From the NCBI GenBank assembly GCA_035578905.1, contig JAQJVL010000175.1, forward strand, positions 1,215,001 to 1,279,000: a stretch of DNA of 64,000 nt. The letters are read 5' to 3'. The notes under the pieces are model-generated. The model was not told the DNA's origin. It did not search any database and saw only the letters and a list, made by a program, of their open reading frames with translations. The stretch is from Stictocephala bisonia (taxonomy: Eukaryota > Arthropoda > Insecta > Hemiptera > Membracidae). The position numbers were made by a program, and so were the translations under genes. Positions 1 through 12,856 of this stretch are shown piece by piece (the stretch's first letter is position 1; each line of letters begins with the position of its first letter).

Positions 1-944
1 TTCCTGATGGGACGGAAACCACAGTATCTTTGAGACATATGATCAAAAATTCACTTGAGCACTATCTTCTCAACAACTTTAGAGAATGTTGAGATGAGAG
101 AGATAGGCCTGAAATTGCCGACATCTTCCTTAGGACCCCTCTTATGCAGAGGAACTACTCTGGAAACTTTCAACTTGCTTGGAAATTCGCCGAGCTTGAA
201 GGATAAGTTTGTGATATGAACCAACGGAGGTATTAGCGCTTCACTGCAATGTTTCAAGATTTGTGAGGAAATTTCATCAAGTCCAGCAGATTTTTTTGGC
301 TTTAACATACAAATAATATCACTCAGCTCATCTACATCAGTTGGAGATAAGAAGGACAATGGAAACTCTATATCAGGAGGTTGTACATGCACTTTGTGTG
401 AGTTTGCTGTTTGTTTTTCATACAGGGTTTTATCAGCTATTATAGAGAAATACTCATTGAAATGGTTTGCAAGCGCTTCGGATTCTGTGACCAATTTTCC
501 ATCAATTCTGAGCTTTTGAGTTATGTTTCCTGAAACTTTCGGGGTCCTTTCCAAATTTATAGAATACCAAATAGCTTGACTTTTATTTTCTGTTTCTTGA
601 ATGAGTTTAGCATTTGCATCTTTTCTGAGTTGTTTTAATTTGAAATCATAAAGCTTTTTTAGATAGGATGCATGACGTTTGACATCCTGACTTCCACCAA
701 GAATATAGGATTCCTGAGCAGCAAGAAATTGGGTCTTCAAACGTCTTGTTTCTTCATCATAATAATGAAATTCCCTTTTGCCATTTCTATTACATGATTT
801 CTTGAGAAGGCACACGGCGTCAAGAGACGTTGAAATTATGCCAATAAAGCTGTTGTGTGAGCGTTCTACATCACATGATTCATATACTGTCTCCCATGAT
901 TCACAACTCATCATGCAGCGATGCAGAACATGACATGTGGACAA
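1..944 (-). pseudogene. LINE (Jockey-like) reverse transcriptase, N-terminal part, cut by window edge
   Basis: The reading frame of about 297 residues (944 to 51) shows the linker between endonuclease and reverse transcriptase and then the first RT blocks of a non-LTR retrotransposon: a KPKKSAGLDEISS motif, then NFRPISLISTFSKVVEKI. RT copies element RNA into DNA at a nicked target. The frame ends at a TGA where the family normally has a basic residue after the LK at the end of block 1, and RT-like residues (CGFRP) continue to the window edge in the same frame, so the copy is dead. No endonuclease domain is visible upstream of 944, so the copy is 5'-truncated or too diverged to read. The exact LINE clade is inferred, not proven. 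Confidence 0.85.
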
Positions 945-1867
945 CTAATTCTTGATGCCCATGCCTGCCATTTGGTGTTTCATTGTTGGAGAGTAAAAGT
1001 TTCAAACAACATCTGAGGGACTGCCCAGGATGTTCAACAAGGATTTCTGGAGTAACTGCAAGATGACCCCACAACTTGAGTACAAGAAAGTTGTCTTGTT
1101 TGCCTGTTGGACTCTCAAGGACAACCACGGACAGAAAAATCAAGGGATTAGATAAGTGTTTCATGTTATGTTATATTAGGTTAAGTTTAGTTGCAAGTTT
1201 GAAAAAAAATTAAAGTCAGGATCTGGCTCTTGGAAATAGATAGGTTAGCTCTGTGGACAGACATGTTAAGGGTAGAAAATAATTGAACCCTTTTATTTTT
1301 GTGAAAAAGTTAGGGATTTTGTTTTTTGTTCAAAACGTCGCCTTTTGAGGGGGCCATTTTTTAAACTTTCATATTAAAAAAATGAAAATATTTGAAAAAG
1401 TACTTGCATTAAAAAATTAATTAACTCTATAAAATTTCAATAAAAATTTGCAGTTTTCAAAAACATTGAGGATCTTAGCTTCTCAACTAAAAAAGTATAT
1501 TTTTCCCATTAGAAATAAAATAACCAATATTTGTGAGTATAAGATATTTTCCAGTCGAGTCAAGATTTTAGAAATAAAAAAAATATTTATAAAACCAAAA
1601 TAACTATTGGTTATTTTGTTGTTTTGCAGAATCCTGAGGCAGAATCATTTATTCATTCATAAAATCATTCATTAATAGAATCATGCATTAAGAATGATTT
1701 AAAATAATACATAAAATACTAGGCGTATGTATTTAAAATATCAAAAGCAAACCCAATGCGCAATATTTAAAATTACACTTCATACACAACTTTTGGTCAA
1801 TAAATAACGAAAAAATACAGATTTGTAAAAACATTGTTCTTATGGGATTTAAACCAACATGGCCAAC

Positions 1868-1921
1868 AGACTGCAGACTCTAAAGCCCCCCCCTTGAGTA
1901 AATCCTGGATCCGCCACTGCT
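1868..1921 (-). repeat. hAT-like terminal repeat fragment
   Basis: On the minus strand the segment begins GCAGTGGCGGATCCAGGATT and is followed by a G-run. CAGTGGCGGATCCAGGATTT-type ends are common on animal hAT elements. No partner end is recognised nearby. The rest of 1165-2400 is AT-rich and holds no gene that I can see. Confidence 0.4.
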
Positions 1922-2666
1922 AAACATTTTCAAGGAGACTTGACAATTTATTGAGTTCTGCCAACTTAACTTAAACTTAATGAACAAAGTGTTTAAATTA
2001 CAAAAATAATGATTGTTAATATTGTATTGTTCTGAAATCTTGAATTAAAATATATTTGTAACAGTAATATTATAAATCACAATGTCGTTAATATTATTTT
2101 CCTAATTTAACAACTCGAATTGCATATTATAAAGTTCATAAGACAGTACAATTCATCACTCAGTAAAATCTCCCCCCCCCCACGAGACCCCCAAGTATAT
2201 CTCGTGTCCGTATTTTAATAAGAAAATTTATGGCAACCCTAATCTTAGGTCAATTCTACCTATATTTCTTATCAAATTTAACCTGTCAAAACAACAAGCT
2301 GATTGTCATCCAGAATATTACTTTTTTAATGATTTAAAAAGTTGTTCATTGATACTCACTTCTATCTTCAATATTTCTTGGAACTTTTCTGCTATTAATG
2401 ATGAGTTTATTTTGAGTTAATAATTCTTATTTTTTCCCTTTTTTACTCATTTTTAAATAACCATAGATGTAAAACTCTTTTAAGGATAATTTAAAAACTA
2501 CTTAAATTCTATATTAAAAAAAACACTTTAAAGGAAATAAAACAACAATGAAAATTGTACATTGGCTCATTACAAAATATAAATATTGAGCACAGATCTT
2601 TCACTCACCCTTCCTACCTCAACTTGACTACACTACACGTTTGTTCAGATGATATTTACCTGACTT

Positions 2667-2809
2667 TCAGTCAACTTTAGCAGAAGCCTTGACTGGCTGA
2701 TCGTACGAATATGCTCTGTAAATGTAGCAGCCAAGAGCAAAGTGTAGCGTAATCACAGCAACAACGGCTGAATATACATTGCTGTTGATGGATGTCAGCC
2801 CAAATACAC
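2667..2809 (-). CDS. VMA21: VMA21, last coding exon (V-ATPase assembly chaperone)
   Basis: VMA21 is a small two-pass ER membrane protein that chaperones assembly of the V0 sector of the vacuolar H+-ATPase. Read on the minus strand after a TTAG acceptor, this exon completes a codon split with the exon at 10733-10838 and encodes 46 residues to a TGA: GVFGLTSINSNVYSAVVAV (segment start), a second membrane helix, then the GCYIYRAY motif seen in fly VMA21, and a charged tail ending AKVD. The family pattern (FxG, short loop, SxxYSA/YAA-AVxAV, helix, aromatic tail) fits well. The 7.9-kb intron upstream contains a Tigger relic and a piggyBac. A minus-strand AATAAA lies near 2406-2411, so the 3' UTR may end around 2.4 kb; that end is inferred. 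Confidence 0.9.
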
Positions 2810-3581
2810 CTAACAAAACACAGAAACTTAAATTACAATTGTAATGATGAAAATGGTCAATAAAAAAGGTTTAAGTTAACACTTTTGAAAATGGTATCAT
2901 AACATTTATTGTGTCCTTAATAATCATAATTTTACGGTGATAGATAATATAGAGTTTTGAAAAAACAATCCTGTAAACAACCATAAAATTAAAAATCATC
3001 TTTATGTCTTATTTACATTCTGAAAAGTGAATTTACTTTAGAATTGCACTAAGAAGCTTCAGCAGATGTGTTAAACGAAAATTATTGTTTCACTGTATCA
3101 CTCAACATTGAAGATTCTACTATTTTCTCTTATTATTGACAGTTTATTATTCTAATAATTAATTAGACAGTTTAAATTATTTTATTTTAATATATGGAGA
3201 GCAAACAAATTGGGTAAAAATAAGCTAAAATCCTTAGTTTCCTAAAATTATGGTCAAATTCAAAGGATCGTAATAATTATGATTATTTATCAATTTAAGT
3301 AAACAAAGACATTTTCTCTGGTACATACAAATAGTAAAATAATAATTGTTTAAAAAGATGTTTCTAAAAAGAGAGAAATGCAGGTGCCGTCCCTTACTTG
3401 ATAATTCAAGGTTGTTGTGAGCAAAAAATGAAACAATATTTCAGACTAACTCATTACCAGCGAGTGATTCTATATAATTGAATTTAGATTTTATTTGGAA
3501 TTTGTATTTATTCACTAAAGTAATGATCTTGTTCTTTATCGAAAATGAATTATTTTATTTGATAAATATCCATTCACAGTG
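2810..3581. other. Intronic AT-rich sequence
   Basis: This is the VMA21 intron next to the last exon. I see no frames, repeats or known element ends here. Confidence 0.5.
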
Positions 3582-4778
3582 CAGTAGAACCCCGGAAACT
3601 CAACGCTTGTTGAGTAAAATTAAATAATAAAAATAAATTGAAACATTGAAAATGGTGTAAAATTTTGAAAAAAACTAATCGGTTTTGAAATACATACTAG
3701 AAACTTAAAACATAAGTATAAGTAGACACCAGAAAAGTGCTTGGATGGACAGTACAATATTTTAGGAGCGGCTTTTTACTGTGTTTGTTCCTTCCATTGA
3801 CAAATTATTATAATCAAAAGATATGTCTAGAAAAGCACTCCTGCTTTTAGACAGTGCAACAACACGCCCTGATGTTGCTGAACTCAAAGATGGTGAGATA
3901 AAAGCCATGTTCTTACCATTAAATGAGACTGCTTTATGTCAGCACATGGATCAGGGTGTGGTGCAATCTACAAAATACTGTATCAACAAAAACTTCTAAC
4001 ATCACTTATCCAATCAATATACGAGGGGCAGGATATGGTTGTTAAAGTACAAAAATTTAACCTGCTAGATGTTGTAGGGTGGATTTCTACATCTTGCGAC
4101 GAAGTTGAGCCTTTGACTCTTGTACGATCATGGAGAAGATTCCAGGGAGTGAGGAAGCTTCAGAAAAAGTTGTTGAAGAGTGAATGCAAGAAAATGATGA
4201 ACACCATCTTGAAGACGACGAAAGAGTTAACCTCATTAATGAAAACGAAAAAGACAGTGAAGAGGATGTGCCAGATGGAGAGAAAGGAGAAGATGGTGTC
4301 GATAAAATGTCTCATACCGAGGGTTTAAAGGCTGTCAAGGGCACTCTACGATATTTTGAGGAAACTGGTTCATCTCCAATGGACTTATGGTTTCTTCGCC
4401 GTTTATGTGGAGGAGAATAAATAGTGAAAAACAGTCCACAATAACGAAGTTTTTCTCAAGAGAAACAAGTAGTTGCTACTCTGTACATTTAAAGTTGTAA
4501 GTTTTCCTTTTGTACAATTTTGGCCTATTTTTAAATTTATTGTTTTTTTTTTTATTTCACTCATAATCTTCATTATATGTCTTATAATTAATTGTATTTA
4601 CTTTTTAACTTGTTCTTAATCTTATATTAACTTTTATTTTAAGTCTATGAATTGTAATTAAACAGTTTTAATGGAGTTTCAAGTAGTCTATTTAATAACC
4701 TCAATTTCGTAAACTAGACATTTTGGAAACTCAACACCTGTTCAGTTCACATTGCGTTGAGTTTTCGGGGTTCTACTG
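3582..4778 (+). mobile_element. Tigger/pogo-type DNA transposon, internally deleted
   Basis: The terminal inverted repeats are clear: left CAGTAGAACCCCGGAAACTC, and the right end reverse-complements to CAGTAGAACCCCGAAAACTC. Tigger/pogo elements begin CAGT and duplicate TA; the right flank is TA and the left is TG, a decayed duplication. At about 1.2 kb it is half of a full Tigger and lacks the N-terminal DNA-binding region. Subterminal dyads built on CTCAACGC are present at both ends. Confidence 0.85.
3820..4420 (+). pseudogene. Tigger/jerky-like transposase, C-terminal half, frameshifted
   Basis: Pieces in different frames give the second half of a DDE_1 transposase: MSRKALLLLDSA (second catalytic Asp), then MFLPLNETALCQHMDQGVVQ (third Asp in the HMDQGV block). 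NLLDVVGWISTSCDEVEPLT then marks the linker. The last part is an acidic C-terminal tail ending with FLRRLCGGE before a stop at 4420. At least two frame changes occur, and the helix-turn-helix/CENPB domains and the first catalytic Asp are missing. The copy cannot make an active enzyme. Confidence 0.8.
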
Positions 4779-4984
4779 TATTATGATTAAACTATTAGAT
4801 AATATAAATATAAGGTTATATTTTATTTATTACTACCAATGTCAAAGAAAAGAACATACAATTTGTTATTAAAATATTTCATTTCACTATTTGTTCCAAG
4901 AATAAGTTGCGTCATCTGGTCACTATAAATCACCCAAAATCGAACACTATAAACCTAATGTTTTTATCCACAATTATATTTCTG

Positions 4985-5158
4985 AATTTTGTTTTAAATT
5001 TTTACAAAATTACCAATAAAAACAACTTTTTACTGGGCTTTTCGCCAGCGAAGCTGGCATCATCAGGCAACACAAATGTGATGTTCATGCCAGCTTTGCT
5101 GGCGAAAGGCCTATTAAAAAGTGTTTTTTATTGGTGATTTTGTAAAAATTAAAACAAA
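4985..5158. repeat. Long imperfect palindrome (foldback)
   Basis: The arms reading TTTTACAAAATTACCAATAA (left) and its near reverse complement (right, ending about 5150) enclose a stronger inner stem in which TTTCGCCAGCGAAGCTGGCA pairs with TGCCAGCTTTGCTGGCGAAA around a short centre that includes CATCATCAG. The arrangement suggests a foldback MITE or an inverted pair of element ends. The other sequence in 4779-5788 shows nothing I can assign. Confidence 0.6.
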
Positions 5159-5788
5159 ACGAAGAATACCAATGTCAACTCCATCTGAAAACAACAATAT
5201 TCCCAAATGTTTAATATTGAAGTAGAATATTAAATTAAGGAATATAAACTAAGTTTATTTATGTATTATTCCAGTTTATTTGACCAAGATTTTAACGGTG
5301 ACCACTAATTCATTGACGACAGATGCAAAAATGTCAATTTTAGTATGTACTTATATTTTTTAGTTCTTTATTACCTAACTTGACCGAATTACGATAACCA
5401 GCCTAACTGACAAGCGGAAGTTGTCGGACTGTACTGGACCTAAAAAACAAATATTTCCGTTAGTTGCAGATGTATATACAGCACAGAATGTCCTGGATTA
5501 TGTTATAAAATGTGTTTTAAGATTTTTAAGAAGTATTTTTTTCTGATACGTCACTACAAACAATACGCTCTCCAGAGGCGGCCATTATCAATCAATGATA
5601 ATGTAACTGAATTGAAGTTATCATTACTCAAACACGATATAACGAGCCGATCGTATTGGAAAGCGGAAGTGAAGGTGGAGAGATGGTTAGTTCATGAATG
5701 ATCCAGTCAAATGAACTAGTCAGCTTAGTGAACGAGTAAACAAGTCCTTTCGTTATGTTTTTGAACTAGTTCGGTTCAAAGTGAACAC

Positions 5789-6058
5789 CAGAGCTGGGAA
5801 AGAACACTGACAAAATCATTAAACGTAAAGATTTATTATTATCAATATTAGTAATAAAAACTGAAATTTGAAGAAGGTTGGTTGAACAAATTTACATGTA
5901 TAAATAAGAAAAACGTGTCAATGAAACAAAGCTCATAACAAAACTATAAATTACTCCAACCGTCTCTTGTACAAGTCGTTGTTCGTTGCGCTATTTTGAA
6001 CTAGTTCATTACAGTAAACGATTTGATCGTGTACTAGTATTGCAAATTACCCATCTCT
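5789..6058. mobile_element. Probable MITE with AGAG-TGGG-type ends
   Basis: The left end reads CAGAGCTGGGAAAGAAC. The right end reverse-complements to AGAGATGGGTAATTTGC. Inside are repeated GAACTAGTTC palindromes, also present just outside on the left (5760-5775). No coding capacity. The region 6059-7177 shows no further feature that I can support. Confidence 0.45.
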
Positions 6059-7181
6059 AAAGTGGTGTAGTGTGGTTAGGGTTTAAATGCAAACTTGCGC
6101 ATGTGTTCAGGGTGACCGGCACCTGACTTTCGTCTCACTGAAGTTAACTGTTGTTCATTTCGTAAAATCGTAAAAGCCATCTGTCATTCTGAATCAGTCA
6201 GTGCATAATTCGTTAATAAGTTGCACTACAAATACAGTTCTAATTAATTTTTTTACACCAGATACCGTTCTGCAGAAATGAATATTGTAATTTTGAGGTA
6301 CTGAAAAGTTTCTTAATTAGATGATTTCTTTCTGCAGCCGTCTCTTTCATTCTGCGACAATGTCGCCCTGTCGCACATTATTCAGCTTTGGGGAATTTGA
6401 CTTGTTATAGGGGTATGTGACTTTTCATATAACTTTTGTTGAATAAATTATAATTTTTGAGTAAGTTTTACACCCATCATTTACACAAAATAAAACAATA
6501 ATACCGTCATGGTCTAAAAACGCAATAATACAGTCACCGTTGGTGTTGAAACGGATGAGTGGTGTAAGAATTGTACTGTGACCAGGTACAGCGCTGAGGT
6601 TCGTCAGTTCGTATCCAGCTCGCACTAGTACTTCTTACTGTGCAACTTTATAGAGGCACTGGTCTGTGGCATAGTGGTGTAGGGCCCACCTTACATAAAC
6701 GGTGTCTGGCATGAGGGGGTGGAAGTTGATAGGATCAGTGTTTCTATAATAGTTGCACGGTACAACACCTGTTTTGCTAACTTTACTTATGATAAGAGGA
6801 GGAGGACACGCCTTGCGATGGCTGGGCCAAATACCGAAATGGCAGGTCAGCCCTGCCTTGTGAGCGCTAACGGTTAATCTTCTAAGGTAACAGATTTTTA
6901 TTTCTATATAATATCCTAAGAGGCAAATATTGCCTTATAATATTTGTGTCCATTGACTCATGGCTGTTATATCTAGCAAGTTTTCAATTTTCCATTTTCT
7001 GACCATGATGACTTTTTAAAGTAAAAAATGTATACAAGCTTAACCTTTTAAAAATTACAGAATCATAAATTATCCTATATTTCCAAAAAAAGCTATCCTG
7101 AGCTCATACCTTTGGTTGGACTTCTTTTATGACACAATGACAGTTTTACAATGGTGAAAAAGCTTTCAGCATCTTCTTTAA

Positions 7182-10164
7182 CCCTTTGAGGACCAGGCAG
7201 AAATATGACATGTTACAAAATTTTTTCACATATCATACCTGTTCTGTTTAGCTAAAAATGCCAAGCCAAAATGGGCGATTTTGCAGTTGTCGACCAATAA
7301 ATTTATAATTTATCTTATAAGTTAGATACTGACATAATAATGCACCAAAGTATTTGTATAGGTATAAACTATTGATAAAAAAATATATAGATGTAATTCT
7401 AAATAGTTTTAAAAAAAAATAATAATTGAAATAAATTTACAAATTTTTTAAAGTTATTTATTTATTTTTGCTAATAACTAAAAAAGTACAAATAATTTTA
7501 GTGTGGGGAACTATATTATTTTATTTTGCATTTAAAAAGGAACATTTGTAGAAAATTTTGTGTTATTTCCCCTATAAATAAGTTATTTATAACACATTTT
7601 GTAGAAATATACATAAATTACTTCGGCAACTTATTCTAATTGTTAATACTAATAATTATTAAATGCGAAGAAATTAAAATAATTACTTACATATCTGCTG
7701 TACTAGTAAAGAGCTGATTTCTGAATCCATAAACAGTTTTAAAACAGTTACACACACTATTTACAAAATAATATTTACAAGTCATTATCAGGCCTACATT
7801 TTTTTATTTACAAACATGCTTGGCAAAGCAAGTGCCATGACAGCCTTCATTGCACCGAGAACAAGCTGTTCTGGATCGTTTTCTTCCAGTTTTATAGTCC
7901 TTTCCCTTAGGGGTGCATACCCAACATGTCTTTTGATTATTACCAGGTAGAGTAATTACACCTAATGCACGGTTATTTGAAGCTGCTTCTTGTACACGCT
8001 GCTCTCCGAGCCATTCTTCTGTTACACTGGCAACAATACTTGCAATAAAGGGATATCTTTCAATAGGTTTTATACTATTCTTCTTACAATTTGTTTTATA
8101 AATAATGTAGCAATTGAGTACCATTCTTGAAAAAATATTAAATGTTGCTTTGCGCCAATATTTCATTGAGGTGTCGCTCATCAAGATAGGTGTACAGCAT
8201 CATGTCATGAGTATCAATTCCTCCCATGTACTTACAATAGCTTTGTACAATAGCTGGTTTTTTTTTCTGATGTGACTCTTCCATGCCGTCTTCTTACTGA
8301 TTCTGTATCATTTATTTCTGGTTTTGAAGAAAGTAACAGTACAGGATTTTTCTGTGACTTTTTTTGTCTAAAGCCTAAAGCTACAAGGGGCGTGTTCTTT
8401 TCTTTACAGTACACAGAACAACCTACATCAATTTTAGCTTTTATCTCATTTGGTAGGTGTTTCCTATCTCTTTTTACAGTACCAGTCATAAAGGTTTTGT
8501 TTTTATATAACCAGTCCATTAGGGGAACACTAGTGTAAAAGTTGTCAGTAAATAAATGAAAACCTTTACCTAGAAAATTGCCTACAGTTAAAAGTTTTGA
8601 GACAACAACATGAGATAACCCCTTTTCCTTTACTTCATTTATTTCTTGAGGATTTGCACTTTTTCCTTTATAGCAATACATACTGAGACAATAATTAGTC
8701 ACGGAGTCACAAAGGACCCAAAGTTTTATACCCCATCTACTGTGATGTTTGTTGGGTAGATACTGCATCATTTTGGTCTGGCATTTTGTTCCAATTATGC
8801 TTTCATCAATTGATAACTGTTGGTGGGGTACATAAAAATGTGTAAATACATTATTACAATGGTCAATAATGGGATTAAATTTTTGTGATGGGTCATAATT
8901 TGGTTCATTACATTTTGGAAGTTTTGTATTATCAACCATATGGAAGCAGCTTAGCAAAAGTTCAAAACGATTTCTTTTAAACATTTTTTTGAACCAGGGA
9001 GTTGCCTGATTACTACAGTCTGTCCAGTACGACTTCATTGTTGGCTTTTGAATTAAGCCCATATTTAAAATAGTTATGATAAAGGCTTTTATTTCAAGTA
9101 CAGATGTAGGGATCCAAGCTCTAAATCGACTGTGTGGTGAAAGTTGGTCTCTTTTGGCTGCTAGCAATTGTTCAGCATATCTGTTTGTTTCTCTTTGGAA
9201 TAAAGTTAAAAGTGATGTAGTAAAAAAAAGTTGAAATACTCAACTGGACTAGCAAGCAAAGGTGGACAATGTTTTGGACCAGTACATTCCATGTATTGAA
9301 AGTTATGTGTGAGTGGCCTAGTTGAAGTGTTATTACCAGTATTGAGTTTTTCCCAAACATACTGATGTTGGTTATTAGGCTGTGATCGATTTATTAGGTC
9401 ATTTGAGTCATCATCAGATTCACTTGAGCTAAATACAGGCCTACCTTGACCTACAGGTCTAGTTTGTTCCCCAGTAAATATGTTTGGATTAGGCCTACCT
9501 GTGAGAATCCGTCTTTGTGTTGTCAGATTTGATTGAGGTTCATAGGTAGGATCATCATCCGTGTCATCACCAAATAATGATCCCGATTCATTTTCACCTA
9601 AATCTAAATCACTTTCCGTATCTTCATCCTCACTAACCTCCAATTCACTATCAGACGATGCAAGATCATTATCTAATTGTCGGTCAATTTCACTTCCATG
9701 AGATCGTAAATTATCACTCATATTTACAATTATACACTAACAAGTAACAACTAAATACTATAAACTATATATAATTACAACTATAAACTAAAAGACTGAA
9801 GTATGAACGAAACCAACAAACAATAATGACATAAACACAACGGAGCAGAAATGATAAACAACGAATATCCTAGTAGACTAGCACTGGTACCAGTCAGCTG
9901 ATAATGTCACATGAAAACAATGAAGTAAAAAAAAAATCACAGACGTTCAAAGTAAAAGTGATATTCATATATTTTATCTGCAGACAGACCAAGGAATCAG
10001 AAAAACATAGAACAATAATAATTTGAAGTCATATGTATTGATACAACAATGAATATCAAAGCGACTATATATTGCCGTCTGGCGCTTCTCGCGTATATCA
10101 TTGGCGGCAAGATATTGCCGTCTGGCGTTTTTAAATACGATATTGCTGTCTGGCCCTCAAAGGG
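7182..10164 (-). mobile_element. piggyBac transposon, boundaries complete, coding decayed
   Basis: TTAA duplications sit at 7178-7181 and 10165-10168. The ends are inverted repeats: left CCCTTTGAGGACCAGGCAG, and the right end reverse-complements to CCCTTTGAGGGCCAGACAGC. TTAA targeting and CCY ends are the hallmark of piggyBac. Three subterminal copies of ATATTGCCGTCTGGCG (about 10068, 10112 and 10139, the last with two changes) are candidate transposase-binding repeats. Length is 2983 bp. Confidence 0.95.
7804..9721 (-). pseudogene. piggyBac transposase, broken by frameshifts
   Basis: Three frames together cover a PGBD4-like transposase. The N-terminal piece (9721-9206) is acidic and Ser/Asp-rich. 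The central piece (9167-8232) holds the DDE catalytic core, with LSIDESIIGT (first Asp) and LFTDNFYTS (second Asp). YMGGIDTHDMM (third Asp region, about 8175-8215) lies across a frame change beside a homopolymer. The last piece (8184-7804) ends with the Cys-rich zinc-binding tail (CWVC, CSRC, CHGTC). The enzyme excises and inserts the element at TTAA with precise repair. All catalytic landmarks remain, but at least two frameshifts make it inactive. Confidence 0.9.
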
Positions 10165-10168
10165 TTAA

Positions 10169-10732
10169 AGTTAGCCAATAATATTTACTGTTTGCAATCC
10201 ACTGCTTAGGTAAAACATTCAAACTCAAAATACAGCTTAACAGCAATGGTATAACAGGAAATTTTCAATCATGGCAATGGAATTTTTAGTCTTGATTATA
10301 GCCTATTAGTTAAAGAAAATCTTCAAAATAAGGAATTAAAATGTGTTTCTAAAGAATTAAAGAAAATGAAAAATGCTATTAAAGATGCCAAATTTTCAAA
10401 TAATATTCAACATATAGACTATAGCACAACAAATAAAGAGCTGCCTAGAATGTAATCAGTGGCTATTTGTCTACGTAGGAAGTGAGAAACTTCACCTCCT
10501 GAGTGATATGCACTACGCAAAATATCATTGTAGGAAATTCAAATTTTTGTGTACCTAGACCTCAGCAGCTAAAAAAGGCTTAGATATTTTTTTGAAATGG
10601 TCCCATTCTGTACAAAATGTTTGGGCAACAAGAATGCATTTTAGGCAGTACATGGAAATACGCTATTAATTGTATTTTACGTGGGAATTAAAATTATTTT
10701 ACAAAGAGTGACATAACCTTTAATCAACTCAC
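10169..10732. other. Intronic sequence without recognised feature
   Basis: AT-rich VMA21 intron between the piggyBac and the middle exon. I see no frames or repeats. Confidence 0.5.
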
Positions 10733-10838
10733 CATCAAATACAAATGTTTTTGAGCCGAAGAAGGCACATACAGGTAGTGCTAGAATCAACACACAATAC
10801 TTAAGTATTGTTTTAAACACAGCCAAATCCTGACTTTC
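10733..10838 (-). CDS. VMA21: VMA21, middle coding exon (first membrane helix)
   Basis: This 106-nt exon has a CTTTTACAG acceptor and a G|GTGAGT donor. It encodes ESQDLAVFKTILKYC, then a hydrophobic helix with the family's conserved proline (LALPV), then FFGSKTFVFD. Human and fly VMA21 share the VFKT-helix-P-x-FF-x-K-FV-F/L-D arrangement. The exon starts in phase 0 and ends in phase 1, matching the exon at 2667-2809 exactly. Both catalogued membrane segments of VMA21 are therefore present and uninterrupted, which argues for a live gene rather than a pseudogene. Confidence 0.9.
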
Positions 10839-11224
10839 CTGTAAAAGAGAATATTTGTGTTACTTCTATTATTAACTTAATTTATTCTAATAGTGTACCT
10901 TATCAATGTAAAATTTCACAGAACCATCAGCTTACTTACAGAGTTTTGTAAAATAAAATAGTAATTTCTTAAAAGCTACATATACGTACTATTTTTCTTT
11001 CTAGAATATCCATTTAACATTCTCAAAATAAATCCAAAATGACATCTTTAGGCCTTCAATGCCAGATATTGTTATGGTTAAACTCAAAATATTACAAAAA
11101 CTGATTAATTGAGTTCCAACTAATACAACAATAATCAGTGAATGGCCCACAAGGACTAAGGATGCTGGGCAATGAGTTTTGCTCCAAGATATATGGTTAC
11201 TACATTGGGCCATTATTCATTTCA

Positions 11225-11385
11225 TTATTATTATCCATTATCAGGATTTGCTACTGAAGTCAACCTCATGATGTTGAGTCAACACCGAAGAGATGTAAAT
11301 TTTCCACCCGTCGCTCTAGGGGTCGACTTGGGACCTCAAGTTTAGGATGCGAGTAGTAAACCACTAAGCCACTGAACCCCTTTAA
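11225..11385 (-). repeat. tRNA-derived SINE
   Basis: On the minus strand the 5' part reads GGGGTTCAGTGGCTTAGTGG, containing an A-box-like TGGCTTAGTGG. About 35 bases later comes a decayed B box (AAGTCGACCCC). The rest is unrelated to tRNA and ends in a short GATAATGGATAATAATAATG-type tail. This matches the head-body-tail plan of SINEs. It lies in the VMA21 first intron. Neighbouring 10839-11224 and 11386-12338 contain nothing else that I can support. Confidence 0.65.
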
Positions 11386-12529
11386 ACTAATATATTAGGG
11401 TACGAACACACAGGCAGCGGAGCGGAGCATTGCAAACAATGCAATGTCATACACAGAGAGTGACTAATAGCGGAGAGTGGCATGGCATTTCACTTTGGAA
11501 CAATCTAGTTTCTTTTTGGAGCATGAACTAATACTAGTTGACCCAGTCACAGAGAAAAAAGAAACAGAGGTTGCTTTCTAATGGCCGCAGCAACCACCTC
11601 AGTGGCCGTTATAAATATATTGCAACTAATGTACATCTTTATAAATATCTAATAATTAATAAGTTTATCGTTGAAGACATGGAGGAGTAAAGTGAGGTGC
11701 TGACAAGGTACTGGCCCTACCACCCACATGGCAAACTGGAAAAACACACACATATTTAATTTATTCTTCACATATAAAACTCCTAATGGAATAGCAGAAG
11801 TTTTAAAAAGGAAATCCATATCACAGAATCGACAGAACTTCACCACAGCAGTAATGTATTCTCTCTTCAACACTTTTAGATTTTCTCCAGTTATTCACTT
11901 GTTGTTCTCGTTCAGGATTCACCGTCGATTAAAATATAATCAAATGTGGAAGTGGTCATCTGCATGCAATAGTAAATAAATAAAAAATGGGATAAATGCT
12001 TCCTGAATACTCAAAAAAGTTGGTGGTATTTACAACAACCCACAACATCACATTTACATACAAACATATTTTTCTGTTTTTCTTTTACGTAATTTTTCTG
12101 ACTTTTTGTTGAAAAAATCATCATTATTGTTTCTTAGAAACAAATCTGCTATGAAAATTTCAGCTTAAAATCAACAGGGCTCCTGTTCTAAATAATTACC
12201 TACATTTTACGATTTTTTGTAAATTAAAATCTACAAAATGGACAATAATAAGCCAAATTTTTGACAGACATAGTTGCCAGTATGAGGGTTGTGATATATG
12301 GTTATGTTGTATTTTATTGTACTGTATGCATGTAAGTACAGTTGACTCACAGTAGTCCGATGCGGTTGGTAGTATGACGTCATCTGAATCACCACTCTAG
12401 GCTATAGTGTGTACAGTGCAAACGTTTCATGTTTCGACAGGATTGACACATCTCAAGTATTTCCGGTAGTTTCTAGCTGCATTCAGTTGTTCAGTAGAGC
12501 CTGCGTGCAGTGATAAAGACAACACAATT

Positions 12530-12725
12530 GAGGAAGTCAGGAGGCGGAGAATGTAATTAGCTGTGATGAAGCTGTCGGCTGCTAACACTTTAATACGCTG
12601 GTGTAAGGAATGTGAACTTGAACTTTACAATGTTTTAATGTTGCAAGATATTCAAGAAAAAGCCATCAGCAAATGACTGTGTAAAAAGAAGCAGAAGTCT
12701 ATCATAGATTTTTTGCAAGTTTAGA
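12530..12725 (+). pseudogene. Tigger transposase C-terminal remnant
   Basis: Reading frames give ANTLIRWCKECEL and then a tail with KKKQKSIIDFLQV. Tigger, jerky and related proteins end with an ALETLLQW-like helix, a basic run and a K/RQxSIxxFF-type tail, which this resembles. A stop falls at about 12677, between the two segments. Only the last 60 or so residues survive. Confidence 0.55.
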
Positions 12726-12856
12726 TTGTAGTCATTGTAGTCTGTAGGCTATGCACTGTACAAACTTTCTGAATCATTATATAATGCAATAAATGTATCA
12801 ATATAAAAAAATTAAAGTATGCGCTTAACTATTTTTAGTCCTTGATATGTATGTAG

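Noticed and set aside
901..1164. 87-codon minus-strand frame next to the LINE
   Set aside because: It overlaps the LINE frame in another phase, and has no endonuclease motif.
6640..6720. A-box-like TGGCATAGTGGTGTAGGG suggesting a SINE
   Set aside because: No B box within the expected distance.
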